Translations under genes and position numbers: made by a program
Part shown: positions 46,457 through 58,069 of the stretch, in pieces
Numbering within the stretch: position 1 is the stretch's first letter
Layout of the letters: each line of letters begins with the position of its first letter
NCBI GenBank assembly: GCA_963921935.1
Contig: OY998185.1
Location: 64,123,717-64,187,716, forward strand
From: Galeruca laticollis
Taxonomy: Eukaryota > Arthropoda > Insecta > Coleoptera > Chrysomelidae
DNA length: 64,000 nt
Direction of reading: 5' to 3'
The notes under the pieces: generated by a model
What the model was told of the DNA's origin: nothing
Databases searched by the model: none
Seen by the model: the letters and a program-made list of their open reading frames with translations, nothing else

Positions 46457-47414
46457 CAATCAACGGGCCGTACTTTGCAGATGCTGGAATAATGATGCGA
46501 GTGTTCTAAATCACGAATTACAAAATGATTTGAATGGAACGAGAACATGGTTTTAGTGACATTGCATCAGTATTTTCCTCTCTACGGGAGTGAAAACTAA
46601 TAATGAAAAATCTAGAGGATTTGCTGAAACTCCTTCAATCGTGGAGTTTCCGATAGTGATTAACACATATACGGAATTATAGATTTTTGATATGATTTGT
46701 CTTGAGAATTTCTAATAATAATAGTTATGTCAACAAGATACATCGGTTGCTGGATATCTGTAATACAGATGATTCATGCTTATTAGGGGAAGGTCGCCTA
46801 TGTTGGCACACTTAACTTTAATGCTCTCTAACTTGCTTATTTGCAAACGCAACATTTATTATTTTGACTGTGTATATTCTGTATGTAACAGCTATTGATG
46901 ATATTCATTCAAATTTTCATTAAGTAATTTTTCCCCACAGCAACGATATAAAAAATTATTAAGGTATGCCATCATAAGAGCGTGCCAGGACCTATGATGG
47001 CATACCCCTTAGAAATTGAATATACTCGATTCAAAAGTAGTTTTATTTGAACAAAAAATAACAAAATAAGAAAAATTCTCATAAACAAGAATAAAATTGG
47101 TAACGTTCTCATAAGCGTTAAAAAACAAAGTAGCAAATAAATATTCTCGAAATTCAACGTAACAGACTAGGATGTAACATAACACTTGGAAAAATTCTAC
47201 TGGCATAGCTCGCAAACAAACAATTTATTTTATTTAGGTACTTCAGCGCAATCACAATGGCACTAGAACAGGAATTTCAGACATCGAATTCAAGATTCCC
47301 ATTACAATATATGCAAGCAGCATCAGATTCTTCGTCACTATCAATATTGTACGAGTTACTCTTATATTTATCCATCTCCTCACTTTTCTCACTCTTTTCA
47401 GCCTTCTGATCTGC
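45306..47414. other. No gene seen; (AT)n at 46397-46453
   Basis: AT-rich sequence with short open frames lacking domains. An AGGGGAAGGTCGCC word at 46795 could be a terminal sequence of the pogo-like element to the right, but no mirrored end was found. Confidence 0.4.
46397..46453. repeat. (AT)n microsatellite
   Basis: About 28 AT units in noncoding DNA. Confidence 0.95.
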
Positions 47415-48311
47415 TTAATTATTCAATTCTACAATATTAGGTGTATTGTTCATATGACCACATATCCCGCGCTTCCTTCCTCTCTTCGTTTCAAGTTTTG
47501 GTGCAGCTACTGGCAACGGCAATACCTCTTGTATAGTTAGCTTAACTTTTTCTATTAATGCACTTTTTGCCTTTGACGTAGAAAGACTTTGTTCTTGCGA
47601 TTTAGAAGCACCTGCCCTTTCTGATGTAGAAGGCCCGGTTTCTTCGATATCTAAATATATTTGTGACTCTTCTACTGCTTGTTCACAGTCCTCTGGGTCT
47701 CGTTGTTCAAGAGGTTTATGCGTAGTGAGCGAAGGAGCAAACATCCAATCCTCGAAAATTTCAGCATTTAGGGAAACTTTTCCTGCTTTGCGAAATGCAT
47801 TTATGGCGTTTGCCGGTGTTGCAGTTTTCATATAAGCATTTTTGAAAAGACCAGTAGCCTGAAAATGCGTTCCCATTCTTCCCGGATTTTGTTTTAGCCA
47901 TATTTGTATCTCTTGGCTATAGTAGGCTTGTAAAGGGCCGAAGAAACCAATTTCGAATTGTTGCACACGGTGAGTGCAGTGCGCAGGAAAGCAAAATAAA
48001 ACATTTCCATTATTTTTGGCTATTTGAAGAACCTCTAAACTCTTATGGCTCGAATGGCCGTCCAGTAAAAAAAGCACTTTGTTTTCAGTAGATGCCTTGG
48101 TATAGTGTGAGAAATGTTGAAGCCATTTTACAAATATTTCGCTATTCATCCAACCGTTTTCCTGACAAAATGCTTTGCTTCCAGGTGGAGAATTATCCAT
48201 TAGTTCATTTTTGAACCGTTTCCTGGGGAAAAGTGCTGTCCACGTTCCGCACTACTGAGAGTCCCTACCTGCTTTCGGCCGCGAGTAGCAAAGAGTTTTT
48301 GCGGTAGAACT
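47415..48311 (-). pseudogene. pogo-like transposase, DDE half, cut by Penelope insertion
   Basis: Reading down from 48311: LFATRGRKQVGTLSSAERG, then FPRKRFKNELMDNSPPGS after a frame change or small deletion, NGWMNSEIFVKWLQHF, FLLDGHSSHKSLEVL (second catalytic Asp), FPAHCTHRVQQFEIGFFGPL (where P.HTTH.LQPLDVGVFGP is usual), KNAYMKTATPANAINAFRKA, and a Ser/Glu-rich then basic tail ending near 47415. From the start of the DNSPPGS stretch the frame is open for 261 codons. The residue in QQFE is Glu where pogo usually has Asp. The N-terminal part seems to lie at 49965-50285, on the far side of a Penelope element. Confidence 0.7.
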
Positions 48312-49964
48312 AATCAAAAAGTTGAAAGCAATCCACTTGCAAGATAACTATAAACTCATTTCGTTCGATGTAACTAATATGTTTACTAAAATTCCTCCTA
48401 AAGAATGTCTAAGACTTGTAAGAAAATTACTAGAAGATAAAAATATTAATCCAGGAATAATATCAGATATACATAATTTATTTGATGTATGCATTAATCT
48501 GAATTATTTCACTTTTGACAATAAGATATATATTCAAAATGAAGGTTTACCAATGGAAAGCCCTATATCACCTATTTTAGCAAACATTTTTATGGACAAT
48601 TTAGAAAGAAAGATCTTTGAAAGTAATATTTCGAAAAATATTTTATTTTGGTATAGATATGTAAATGACATATTAGCTTGTTTTATGGGTAGTGAACGAC
48701 AATTAGATGTATTTTTCAACCACATCAATAATTTACACCCGAAAATTAAATTTACATTAGAAATTGAAGAAAATAGCTCAATCAATTTTCTTGATTTAAA
48801 AATTCAAAGAGTTAATAATGTACTTGATTATTCAATTTACCGAAACCAACACAGACTGATGTGACAAATCCATTCAATTCTAACCACCCTATGTCACACA
48901 GACTAGCAGCATATAATTCAATGATACATAGAGCTTTTTCAGTTCCTATGAACAAATGTAATTTTGATAGAGAGATTAATACAATTAGACAGATAGCAAC
49001 ATCTAACGGTTATCCATTAAATATGATAAATAAGCTAATTAGTAAAAAAGAAGGAAAAGTGGCATTACAACTAATATATCCTAAACAAGCTGATGAAATT
49101 AAAACTTATAAAACCATCACATATGCAGGAAATATTTCTAATAATATTTCAAAGTTAATATCTTCAGCAACGAATACAACAATTTCTATTAAAACAGAAA
49201 ATAGTTAGTACAAAACTGTTAAATGTAAAAACAAAAATACCACTAATAAAGAAGTCAGGTATATATAAACTCAAATGTCCAGAATGTAATGCTGTCTATT
49301 TGTGTCAGACCCTTAGGAATTTTGAAATACGATACAGTGAGCACTTACGAGCATACATATTAAAACAACCAGATAAATCCCACTACGCAAAACATCTACT
49401 TGACACCAATCATTCATTGACACCTAACACAGAACAAGAAGTGCTGCATATTTGTGAAAAGAAACAAGAACTGGATTTCCTTGAAGAACTGGAAATTAGA
49501 AGACATTTAAGAAACCCACAATATGAAGTTGTCAATGAACAGTTAAATCTAGGGAGCTCTCCACTAATAAACTGTCTTCTTAAGTGATAATTGTAAAGAT
49601 CAGCAGATATAGTTTTCCTGGTTTTCTATATCGTTGCACAGTTATACTGATCTTAATTGAAAAAATGATGTCCAGGATATCACCATAGAGCTAATAATAT
49701 CTAAGCTTCAATATTTGTAATATCACATCTTCTTCTTTTTTCTATAAACATATATTAAGCCAATCACAAGTTAGGTTACTTCTTGGTCTAGCCAAAAATA
49801 ACTACTAAACATCAGGTAGGCATAAAATGAAATGTAACTTCTGTCATTCTGACGATGATATTGATTTATCGAAACAATTGTCAATTTTTTAGAATTTTCA
49901 ATAACTTTTATTATATTGTGGAATTAAGTAGAGACCGTGAGTTCCATTTAAAAAACATTAATAG
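48312..49964 (+). mobile_element. Penelope-like retroelement, 5' truncated
   Basis: RT is followed by a linker, a GIY-YIG endonuclease and a ~370-bp tail. The tail matches 6688-7100 and the fold-back at 59655-59856. Its left edge falls inside pogo transposase sequence, and pogo sequence resumes after its right edge. Compared with the copy at 6688-7140 it lacks the last ~45 bases of the tail. Confidence 0.75.
48322..49587 (+). pseudogene. Penelope RT plus GIY-YIG endonuclease, frameshifted
   Basis: RT motifs: motif A ISFDVTNMFTKIP, motif B GLPMESPISPILANIFM (usual GLPMGSP), motif C YRYVNDIL (usual YVDD, so one catalytic Asp is Asn), then INFLDLKI. A frameshift at 48861 leads into NPFNSNHPMSHRLAAYNSMI, a linker with several short frames, and then GIYKLKCPECNAVYLCQTLR and YSEHLRAYILKQPDKSHYAKHL (GIY-YIG with the C-x2-C and His residues typical of Penelope). 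The C-terminus is LGSSPLINCLLK. Known role: target-primed reverse transcription using the GIY-YIG nick. The motif changes and shifts make this copy inactive. Confidence 0.8.
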
Positions 49965-50285
49965 TGCTTCATTTTGTTCTTCTCGGCAATTTGGAAAACC
50001 AATCTTCTCAGATCTTTCATTGTTAACTCGATAAATCTGGTTTCCATTTCAATGATATGTTGCATTAATTCTTCCTCTATATCTCTACTCAGTACTGGTC
50101 TGCGACCTTCCAAATCTCCTCTTCTAGCAATACTTGAATACTTGAATCTTCTACGCCATGTTGTCGCTGGGACGTTGAAAGTTTTTGCTGCAAGTTGCCA
50201 TCCCATTTTCTTGTCTTTGATATTTTGCAATGCCTCTTCTATCGCCACCTCACTCCACTCCTGCCTCTTGTTTTGGCCAGGCATA
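49965..50285 (-). pseudogene. pogo-like transposase N-terminal HTH fragment
   Basis: From MPGQNKRQEWSEVAIEEALQ the frame gives a psq-type HTH (NIKDKKMGWQLAAKTFNVPA, TTWRRR), then GRRPVLSRDIEEELMQHIIE, METRFIELTMKDLRRLVFQ and IAEKNKM. This order is the N-terminus of insect pogo-type transposases. It stops next to the Penelope tail at 49964. A natural reading is that it and 47415-48311 are two parts of one element, with about 100 residues lost at the Penelope site. Confidence 0.65.
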
Positions 50286-50736
50286 CTTGTTAAATCTGTT
50301 GACGATAATAAATTTAGATAAACTACAAAGTAGGTAATGTGTAACCAACCTAAAATTGATGGAGTTGACAGATCCTGTTGATCAGAGGAAGAAACTGCAG
50401 AGGACATTCTATGTCACTTCGACAGTTGTCGGTATTAGGCATAGTAAAGTAACTGATAACGTACTACAGTCTCCGAGCTGACTTCAAAAAAAAAATAAGG
50501 CTGGGGAATGTAATCTAGATTTAGAGAACCACAATACATCTGAGAAGGTCGCAGGGGAATACGCCACAGGCCACCTCTGTGAAATCTATCTACTATAGTT
50601 TAGAGAATTATTTTTCTTTAGAATTATTTTTTTTTTATTTAAATTAACGTGCATAAGACAGCTATGGCCATTAGCACGAGGTACAATACAGACAAAGTTA
50701 CATTACATAATGTAAATCAAAACTAATAGCTTAAAA

Positions 50737-53406
50737 CTAACATGTATATGGGATTACATGATATGATATTGATTGATTATCACTATTCAGGATCTCCGTG
50801 TAGTTTGTATGTATTCCTAGTTGTAGGCGTCTTGTGGCGAAGTATGGACATTCAACGAGGATATGCTTGATGCAGAGCTTCACGTGGCAGTACTGACAGT
50901 TCGGCTGAGGTGATGATGTCATTAGGTAACCATGCGTAAGTCTAGTATAACCTATACGTAATCTTCGTATGACAGCCATATTTTTCCTAGATAGATCGGG
51001 ACAGGTAAACTGATTCAATATTGGTTGAATTTCACGCAGTGAACACATAATTTGACTCCAGTGAATTTGCCAGTTGTAACGAATGATTTTTTTCAGGCTA
51101 GCTTTTAAGTCATTACAAAGCTGAACATTCACCGTGGCAGTAGCAGTTGAGGCAGCTTCTTTGGCAAGGCAATCGGCTTTTTCGTTCCCAATAATCCCAA
51201 CATGGGAAGGGACCCATGTTATTGTAACTGTTGTATTTTGTCTTCTTAGTTGTTGATATATGTCGTGTATATCTTGGACAAGGAGGTGCTCAGTAAATGT
51301 ATTCTTAATGGAATGGATGGAGGGTAATGAGTCTGTGCATATGGCTATGTGTGTATTTGCAAGTTGTTGGACATGTTTGAAGGCGTGTAGGATAGCGTAT
51401 AGCTCACCCGTGTGGACGCTACAAATAGAGGGTATTTTGTAGGTTCCGATCGATCCATGTACTGTGGTGTTGGAACACCGAACTCCTACTTCTGTCTTGG
51501 ATGCGTCCGTATATATGACCATGTTATATTTTTTAAGATTTAACAACTCGAGGAAAGCAGATCGAATACCATCTCTATTGGTTTCATCTTTGTTAAATTT
51601 GCAGAGGGAGAGATCGTATTGTGGGAGAAAGGTCCATGGAGGAGCGTTGGAGAGTGGGCGGGATCGAGTATGTGAAAGGTTTACGTCTTGAATTATAGGT
51701 TGTATAAGTTGAGGGAAAGAACGTATAATAAAGGTATATGGAGGGTTGTCATGAAGTTGGTATGATGTTAATATAGGATATACTGGATTGGAGGAAATTG
51801 CGGCAATATAGTTGAGAAGGAGGTGTTGTCGTCTGAGCCAGAGAGGGGATTCATTTGCTTCACAATAGAGACTTTCAGCTGGGCTTGACCGAAACGCTCC
51901 CAGGCATAAGCGGATGGCGGTATTATGTACTGTGTTAAGGGAACGTAAAATAGTTTTTGTTGAAGACATGTAAATGATACTTCCATAATCTATTTTGAAA
52001 CGAATGAGGGTTCTATATACTTTTAACAAGGTGGTATCATCAGCGCCTCGATGATAATGTGAAAGCGTTTTAATAATATTTAGTCGGTTAAGACATATTC
52101 CTTTAATTTCCTGTATATGTTGTTTCCAGGATAATTTAGAGTCGAATAACATTCCCAGGATTTTACACTCATCTACAACAGGTAATTGAAAGTTGTTGAC
52201 TGTGATATTAGGGATATAAGTTTGCGCTCTCCTACTGAATTTAATAACTTTCGATTTGGTATGTGAGAGGGTAAGTCCTAGAGTGGCAATTTTGGTTTGT
52301 AGGGCATTTACTGCTAGCTGAAGTATTTTGGAAGTAAAGGCATTGGATTTGCCATGACAGTACATTATTAGGTCATCTGCGTATAGAGAGCATTTAACAG
52401 GGGAAGGAAGATTGTCACATAACTTGTTAATGGGGAGGATGAACAAGGATGTACTTAAAACTGAGCCTTGGGGAGCTCCATCATGATGGGTATATGAAGA
52501 GGAAATGGAGTTATTAACAGAAACCCTAAATGTGATAGTGGCTATTACATCTTGTCTGTTATTAATTGCGCTAGAAATGTGGGCTTGTAGTAGTACAAGA
52601 TTATCTCTGGTTGAGCGCTGACGTTGGAAGCCAGATTGTTCCTTTGGGATGATACTATGTTTTTCAAAAAACCATAAAAGACGCCTATTGATCATCTTTT
52701 CCATTAATTTGCACATAGTGCATGTAAGTGAAATCGGTCTGTAAGATTGCGGAAAGATAGGTGACTGATTTGGTTTGAGTACCGAAATAACTATCGACTT
52801 GCGCCATTGAGAAGGAAACTTTTGTGACATCCATATGAAATTGTATACATTCAGAAGCTTAGTAAGGCTATACATGGATAAGTATTTTAGGAAACTATAG
52901 GGAATATCATCAGGACCAGCAGCAAAGTTTTTGCATTTGGCTAAGGCAGTTGTTAGTTCGCTTATGGTGAAAGGAGAATTAATGTGCTTGACATCTTCGG
53001 ATAGTAGAATGTTACTTGAAGGAGTTTCTTGAGAAGGTGAAGTATTGACATTTGTGTGATTCCTGGATTTCGCTTCGAAATGACTTGCAAGAATATTTGA
53101 AATATGTTCATGTGATCCAAAACCCGAGCCGTTTGAAATGAGACGGTTAGTTTTGTTATTTGTTTTATGACCTTGAATTTGTCGGATTTTCTTCCATAGT
53201 TGACTGGGGTTGGAATTTTCGTTTATGGTTGATACATAATTCTTCCAAGATGATTTCTTACTCTGTTTTACTACGTATTTAGCTTTAGCCTTGAGTCTTT
53301 TGTAGCTAATAAAATTGTCTGAACTTTTGTTTTTCAATTGCGTCATCACAAGAGGAGTTTCACCAAGGAACTGCCCTATGCTTGTACAAAAAAGACATTT
53401 TTCCAA
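50737..53406 (-). pseudogene. Non-LTR retrotransposon RT-RNase H ORF (I-like group) lacking RT motif A
   Basis: One uninterrupted 889-codon frame. It begins in the endonuclease-RT linker (YKRLKAKAKYVVKQSKKSSW), so the endonuclease is absent. RT: GPDDIPYSFLKYL (~164), SYRPISLTCTMCKLMEKMIN (~221), SGFQRQRSTRDNL (~258), APQGSVLS motif B (~311), YADDLIMYC motif C (~342). Between NRQDVIA (~283) and FRVSVNN (~293) the usual 40-50 residues carrying motif A (F.DLEKAYD) are missing, in frame. RNase H: YTDAS (D634), GEL (E668), TDS (D692), NEKAD (D744). A C-terminal CCHC finger (C837, C840, H848, C853) follows. Without the motif A Asp the RT should be inactive. It is 5' truncated. Confidence 0.8.
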
Positions 53407-53716
53407 TATGGGTCTTCGCAGCCGAGAGAACTGAATTAAATTTGAACGTAGTCAGTAAATAAAACGATATCAATATTGGTTGTTACTATGCACATGAAAA
53501 AATGATTTGTAAATAAATTATTCAACTTTGAAAGACTTGTAAACACTAATCTTACCGCTCATGTTTTTTTTGTTAATTAAGTCATAACCGTTCAATAAAT
53601 CCTAATCTCTAGTATTTACTAAGTACGAAGATTAAACGAATCTGCGGATAATATCAGATCTGCTCAGAGATTATTACTATAATATTGCCAATGTGAGAAT
53701 TGGCAAGGTGATAATT

Positions 53717-53749
53717 ATGTTTATAAGAATATTCGTACTCTTGTTGGCA
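53717..53749 (+). CDS. Orphan signal-peptide exon candidate
   Basis: MFIRIFVLLLA is followed directly by GTAAGT in phase 0. This is the same arrangement as the first exons at 10265 (minus), 18707 and 30681: short hydrophobic peptide, phase-0 donor, long intron. No partner exon is recognised up to 64000, so the rest of the gene would lie outside the window or be undetected. Confidence 0.35.
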
Positions 53750-54119
53750 GTAAGTATTTTTTTTAACAATATTGGATATATAGGAGAGACCCTAGTACCT
53801 TGGATAAATTTTTTATTACACCCCTTTTACGTGTATTATTTGACGTTACAATATAATAAAAATGGTGTAAACTGCATATTTTTTTATATTCTTAACGGTT
53901 TTAATAATAAATATAAACAGAGAATAATTTTTTGTGACGATGATCTTGTAACATTTATTATACCTTCTTGTAATTTGGATCGGAGTGCAAAGAGAAAGGA
54001 AAAATAACATTAAACTAAAAATAATTATTTATAAAAATACAACAAATTAAGTTTATTTTGACATGTAAGTATTCAGGAAAGTTAATATATAATGTAGCAT
54101 GAGCCAAAAGTAGTGATAA

Positions 54120-54640
54120 TTATTTAACATTAGAAAAAGATGAAAAATCTACTATAAACCATATTTTTTGTGATACTTTTGCTGAATCAGTGGGTTTTGG
54201 GAGTTTACAAACAAGATCTTTAATATTTACGTCAAATAATTCATCAGAGTCTTTGATAAACTTGTTACTAGTCTCAATTCAATTCAAAAACCGAATTTGT
54301 GTTTCAAAATCTGCAGTGTCTTAAGAAATGATTTATCAAACGTGATGTTGTGGAGGACTTTTTTATATGGAAAAGAGATGAAAACATAACCATTGGTATT
54401 AAACTTTTCTGACTTTAACTGAAGTTCTTCTGGAACTGTGGTTTGTTCATCTTGTACAGTTTGGAGTAGGCTTTCTTCGTCAGATTTATTAAAAATTCAT
54501 CTTCACTTTCAGTTTCCTCATCAATCAGTGTTAAATAACGTTTCGCTGCTTTTCTTCCCTTTTCTCTTACTTTTCTTAATTTTTCCATTTTCTCCCTTAA
54601 CAGTTCTTCTTTTACGGAAGTATCCGTTGTTAGTTTAGTT
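54120..54640 (-). pseudogene. Degraded transposase-like C-terminal region, uncertain
   Basis: The minus strand gives REKGRKAAKRYLTLIDEETE and, after frame changes, an INHFLRH segment and VNIKDLVCKLPKPT. The order basic helix, 'FLR', 'DI..KLP.P' resembles the C-terminal region of several insect DNA-transposon proteins. No catalytic motif is seen. Confidence 0.3.
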
Positions 54641-54814
54641 AGATCTTAGGATAAGGCTGAACCTGCTTAGGTAAAATAAAGTTCGCGTTTGACGTTAAAG
54701 GACCTAGGTCTAGGACTGTGTCTAAGGCCGTTGCTGTAGAAATATTTCGCTGGTGATTAGTAGTAGTGTTGACTTTAGTTCCACTTGTTTGAGGTGTTAG
54801 GTAGGTAGGACCCT

Positions 54815-56190
54815 AAAAACTCACCGTCACGGAAAACATTTTTTCGTGCAACCGGACGCAAAACAAGCATTTTGCAGCCGCAACAGAGGCCGCAAAATGA
54901 TATTTTGCGTCCGTTACCCAGAGTGACGGTCGACAAACATTTTTACGGCCGTTCCCATAGTGACTGCCGGCAAACTGAACGCCACTACAGCATTTAACAT
55001 TTCTGAAATATGCCAATAACAATGTATTTCGAACCATCTAGTTCAAATGTAGTCAATCGCAAAATGTTGATGTCCAAAGAAAATAATACGTTTTTGTCTA
55101 ATGTAAATAATGATTGTTCAGAAACAATAGATTTAGTTGCTTCATCTTCAGGAATGAATATCAGTAATATAAACAGTACAATCAATAATATATATCAAAA
55201 ATAAAGTATGTTTCTGTTGTGAATTTGGAAATAGTTTTTGGTAAGTCGAGATATTTTGCAATCATACTAGGTATTTTTCCAATCGTATGCACTCCAACAA
55301 CCTGTGCCGAGCACTTTCCATTTTCATATCTCAGAAATAGACGACGAATAGCAGTATGTTTTGGTCGAAGAGTTACATATTTATAGTAAATTCTTATATA
55401 ATCTTGATTAGTAATGGTAAAAACACGCTTTTGATCAGTTTTAGTATCAGGAACAGTTACTATCAATACAGTTTTGTCTTCCTGAATATCTTCGAGGGTC
55501 ATTCCCACTAATTCATCTCGTCGCAATGCTCCTGATATTCCCATTATCAAAACTACCTATAATAAAAATTATTATGAATAAAACATCATACTTCACTTTT
55601 TTTCCATATTTATATACCTTCCACAGTAGATGATTTGCATCACTAGCTTGTTTGAGGAATTAATCAATTTGCTCGTGCGTAAAAACTTTTGATTTCTTTT
55701 GGTACCAATTTTAAAAACTTCTTTACGTCAGTTCCATCTCGTACGTTAAGCATAGTCTTTAACATAGAATAAATGCTCCATAAAGTTGAACTCTTCACAA
55801 CTTTTGATCGCTGCATCAAATATCCTAATAATATGTTTTCTGACACCGTCTTGACATTTTGGTTGACACACCAATCTTTGAAGTTGCTGTAACATTTTTC
55901 ATATTTCCGTTTAGATTTTTCGGGTATCAAATCAGAAAGTGCTGAGTCTATGAGATCTCTCAGCTCAGGAGGAGTGCAAGTAACTGAAATATCACTATCG
56001 CTATCGGACATCTTCACGACTTCACGAGAAATGTCAAATTGATTTGTATTGCTAAATATTTCATCTCTATAGAAACATTGTGATATCGACGTGTAATTTT
56101 CTCTATTCGCGTTGAAACGCTGACTTTTCTAAAGAGACATAATGTTTATTGAAATTATGTAATTTTCACGGTTGCACGAAAAATATTGTG
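54815..56190 (-). mobile_element. Crypton-like tyrosine recombinase element (decayed)
   Basis: The recombinase relic at 55182-56017 is bracketed by TTTTTTCGTGCAACCG near 54840 and its mirror CGGTTGCACGAAAAA near 56164, both embedded in GC-richer sequence with CCGCAAAATG/CGCGAAATG words. If these are ends, the element has inverted terminal words, which Cryptons normally lack. The ends are tentative. Confidence 0.45.
55182..56017 (-). pseudogene. Tyrosine recombinase (Crypton-type) with an intron
   Basis: The N-terminal part (56017-55664) reads DLIPEKSKRKYEKCYSNFKD and a helical core-binding domain with a LLGYLMQRSKVVKSSTLWS segment. A frameshift and a TAA stop near 55655 interrupt VFTHEQID. 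A likely intron follows (donor GTATAT near 55620, acceptor TTATAG near 55560). The catalytic domain continues GISGALRRDELVGM, whose Arg matches the first Arg of the R-H-R-Y set, and VPDTKTDQKRVFTI, and then VGVHTIGKIP at about the position of the H..R box, although the R is not seen. The Tyr region is not recognisable. Family knowledge: such recombinases move circular DNA by site-specific recombination. This copy is dead. Confidence 0.6.
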
Positions 56191-56589
56191 TATACTATGG
56201 CCGCGAAATGTTTTCGCGACTCAAAATGCTCTGGAATAAATATTTCCAATAACATCTGCAACGTTATAAATGTCGAATGTTTTTCCAGGATTGTTTAGCA
56301 GCTATGTAGTAGATCTTTAAATGTGAGTACACTGGAACATTGAAGGGTTGACATCTATGAGACGTGCTTTATGTAGGAAAGTGTATCACCGATTCATATT
56401 CTACTTCGGGAACTGTATATACACATCCTGGTTATATTTATAAGTTTCTCAGGAATTCCTATTGCATCCATAAGTTTAACACGCAATATGCTTCGTATGC
56501 TCGTTTGAAGTCCACAAATGGATGGTGGACGTCCCAGTTGAACTCCCAGAATTATTCCAGCAATTATATTATGGTAAATATTTGGTCAA

Positions 56590-58060
56590 CCGTTGATCTG
56601 TTTCTTCGGAAGCCGCAATAATATTCTCCACGTCTTCTGTAATTGATTTTAGGCATTCTAGGACTATGTTGGCTAGAATTTTATATGCAGTACTAATAAG
56701 GGAGATTCATCTGTAATTGCTGCACTTCTTTTTATCTCCTTCTGTATGTATAGGTACGATTATACTTTCCTTCCATTCAGTTGGTATTGTTTCATCTTCC
56801 CATATCAATAAAATGAAGCTGTGCGAGTGTAGGTGTAGGTGCATCATATAATTTACGGTGGATTTATTATTTTAAAGCTTATATATGGCTTTTATTACAT
56901 CCTCGTATGAAGGATCATCTGTGGGCGTTTCTGCCGAATGGTGTATTGAAGGTCTATGACCATGTCGTTGTTAATGTTTAGAAGAGCATCAAAATAGCTT
57001 TTGACTGGAATCCACTTTTAATGTTTGACAATTATTCATATAACTTTTTTGGACGGTAATTTAAGTGGTCTTATTCCAGTTCTTGAAATTTCTGTGGCTC
57101 ATGATTTTTCTTTTTTCTTCTCAATGCTCTTTTTGTTTCAGTTCTTTGATCTCTATATTAGGTTCTGTGTGATCTTGCAGCAATATTCTTCTTGCTTGAT
57201 TGCGTATTTTCGGTACTCTTCTGCACTCCTAATCGAACCATTCTTACCGTTAAACATTTGGCTTTGTTCCTAGCATGACATTTGCTACGCTATTCACAGC
57301 GTCCTTGATACATGTCCAAGAATATTCCACCTCTTATCGTTGTTTAATTGTTCCCAGTCGATTGCTTATATGGCCCTGGTATGCTTCTTTATGGTAGGTT
57401 CTAGTGTTTTTTCAATATCCTATGTTATTGTTAAAGTGGTATTTTCTTTCCTTGTACTCGATATTCGCTCCATAGCTTTAGCTCGCATCAAAAAGTGGTC
57501 AGTATCTCCATCTATTCCTTTAAGGCTTCTTACGTTCATGATATTGTTCCCGTGTTTAGCATAAATCAAAATGTGGTAAATATGGTTCCTTGTAATTACA
57601 TCATTTGACACCCACGTTTGTTTATCTACATATATTCTTATGATCGAACATAGTCGATTTTTTCGTCATATTATTTGCTGCTAATCTGAAACCATTATCA
57701 TTTAATATGTCATGAAGACTGTAATTGCCAACGTGTGGTTTCAGTAGATCTTCCATACCGATCTTAGCGATGGAGTCACCCCATAGTACTACATGGAACG
57801 TTTGCAATTACTCCTTCCAAGTCATCGTAGAAAGCATCCTTGTCGTCTTCACCATATTCTTCGCTGATATGAAGGAATTATTTTTCCAATAACCTTTAAA
57901 ACGGATGTAGCACATGCGTTCGCTTATTGGTTGAAATGTTATAAGATAATCCACAACTTTTCCGTTTAGGTCTCCCATTATTATTACTTTGTTTTTTGCT
58001 TTGTCTATTTTCTCCTGTAATTCCGTGAAAACCCAGTCTTTTTGGCATCTTTATTTGATC
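56590..58060 (-). pseudogene. Non-LTR retrotransposon endonuclease and RT start, decayed
   Basis: Reading down from 58060: a V.LWGDSIAKIG segment (usual LGDFNAKIG), HDILNDNGFRLAANN, a KKSTMFDHKNI stretch, ITRNHIYHILI (usual RNQIDHVLI), and DGDTDHFLMRAKAMERI (SDH endonuclease motif). Further on, 56640-56810 gives EDETIPTEWKESIIVPIHTE, a CSNYR stretch and ISLISTAYKILANI, the RT fingers. Many stops and shifts. It belongs to the endonuclease-RT type abundant in insects, possibly the same lineage as the 16034-17890 element. Confidence 0.6.
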
Positions 58061-58069
58061 CATAACATA

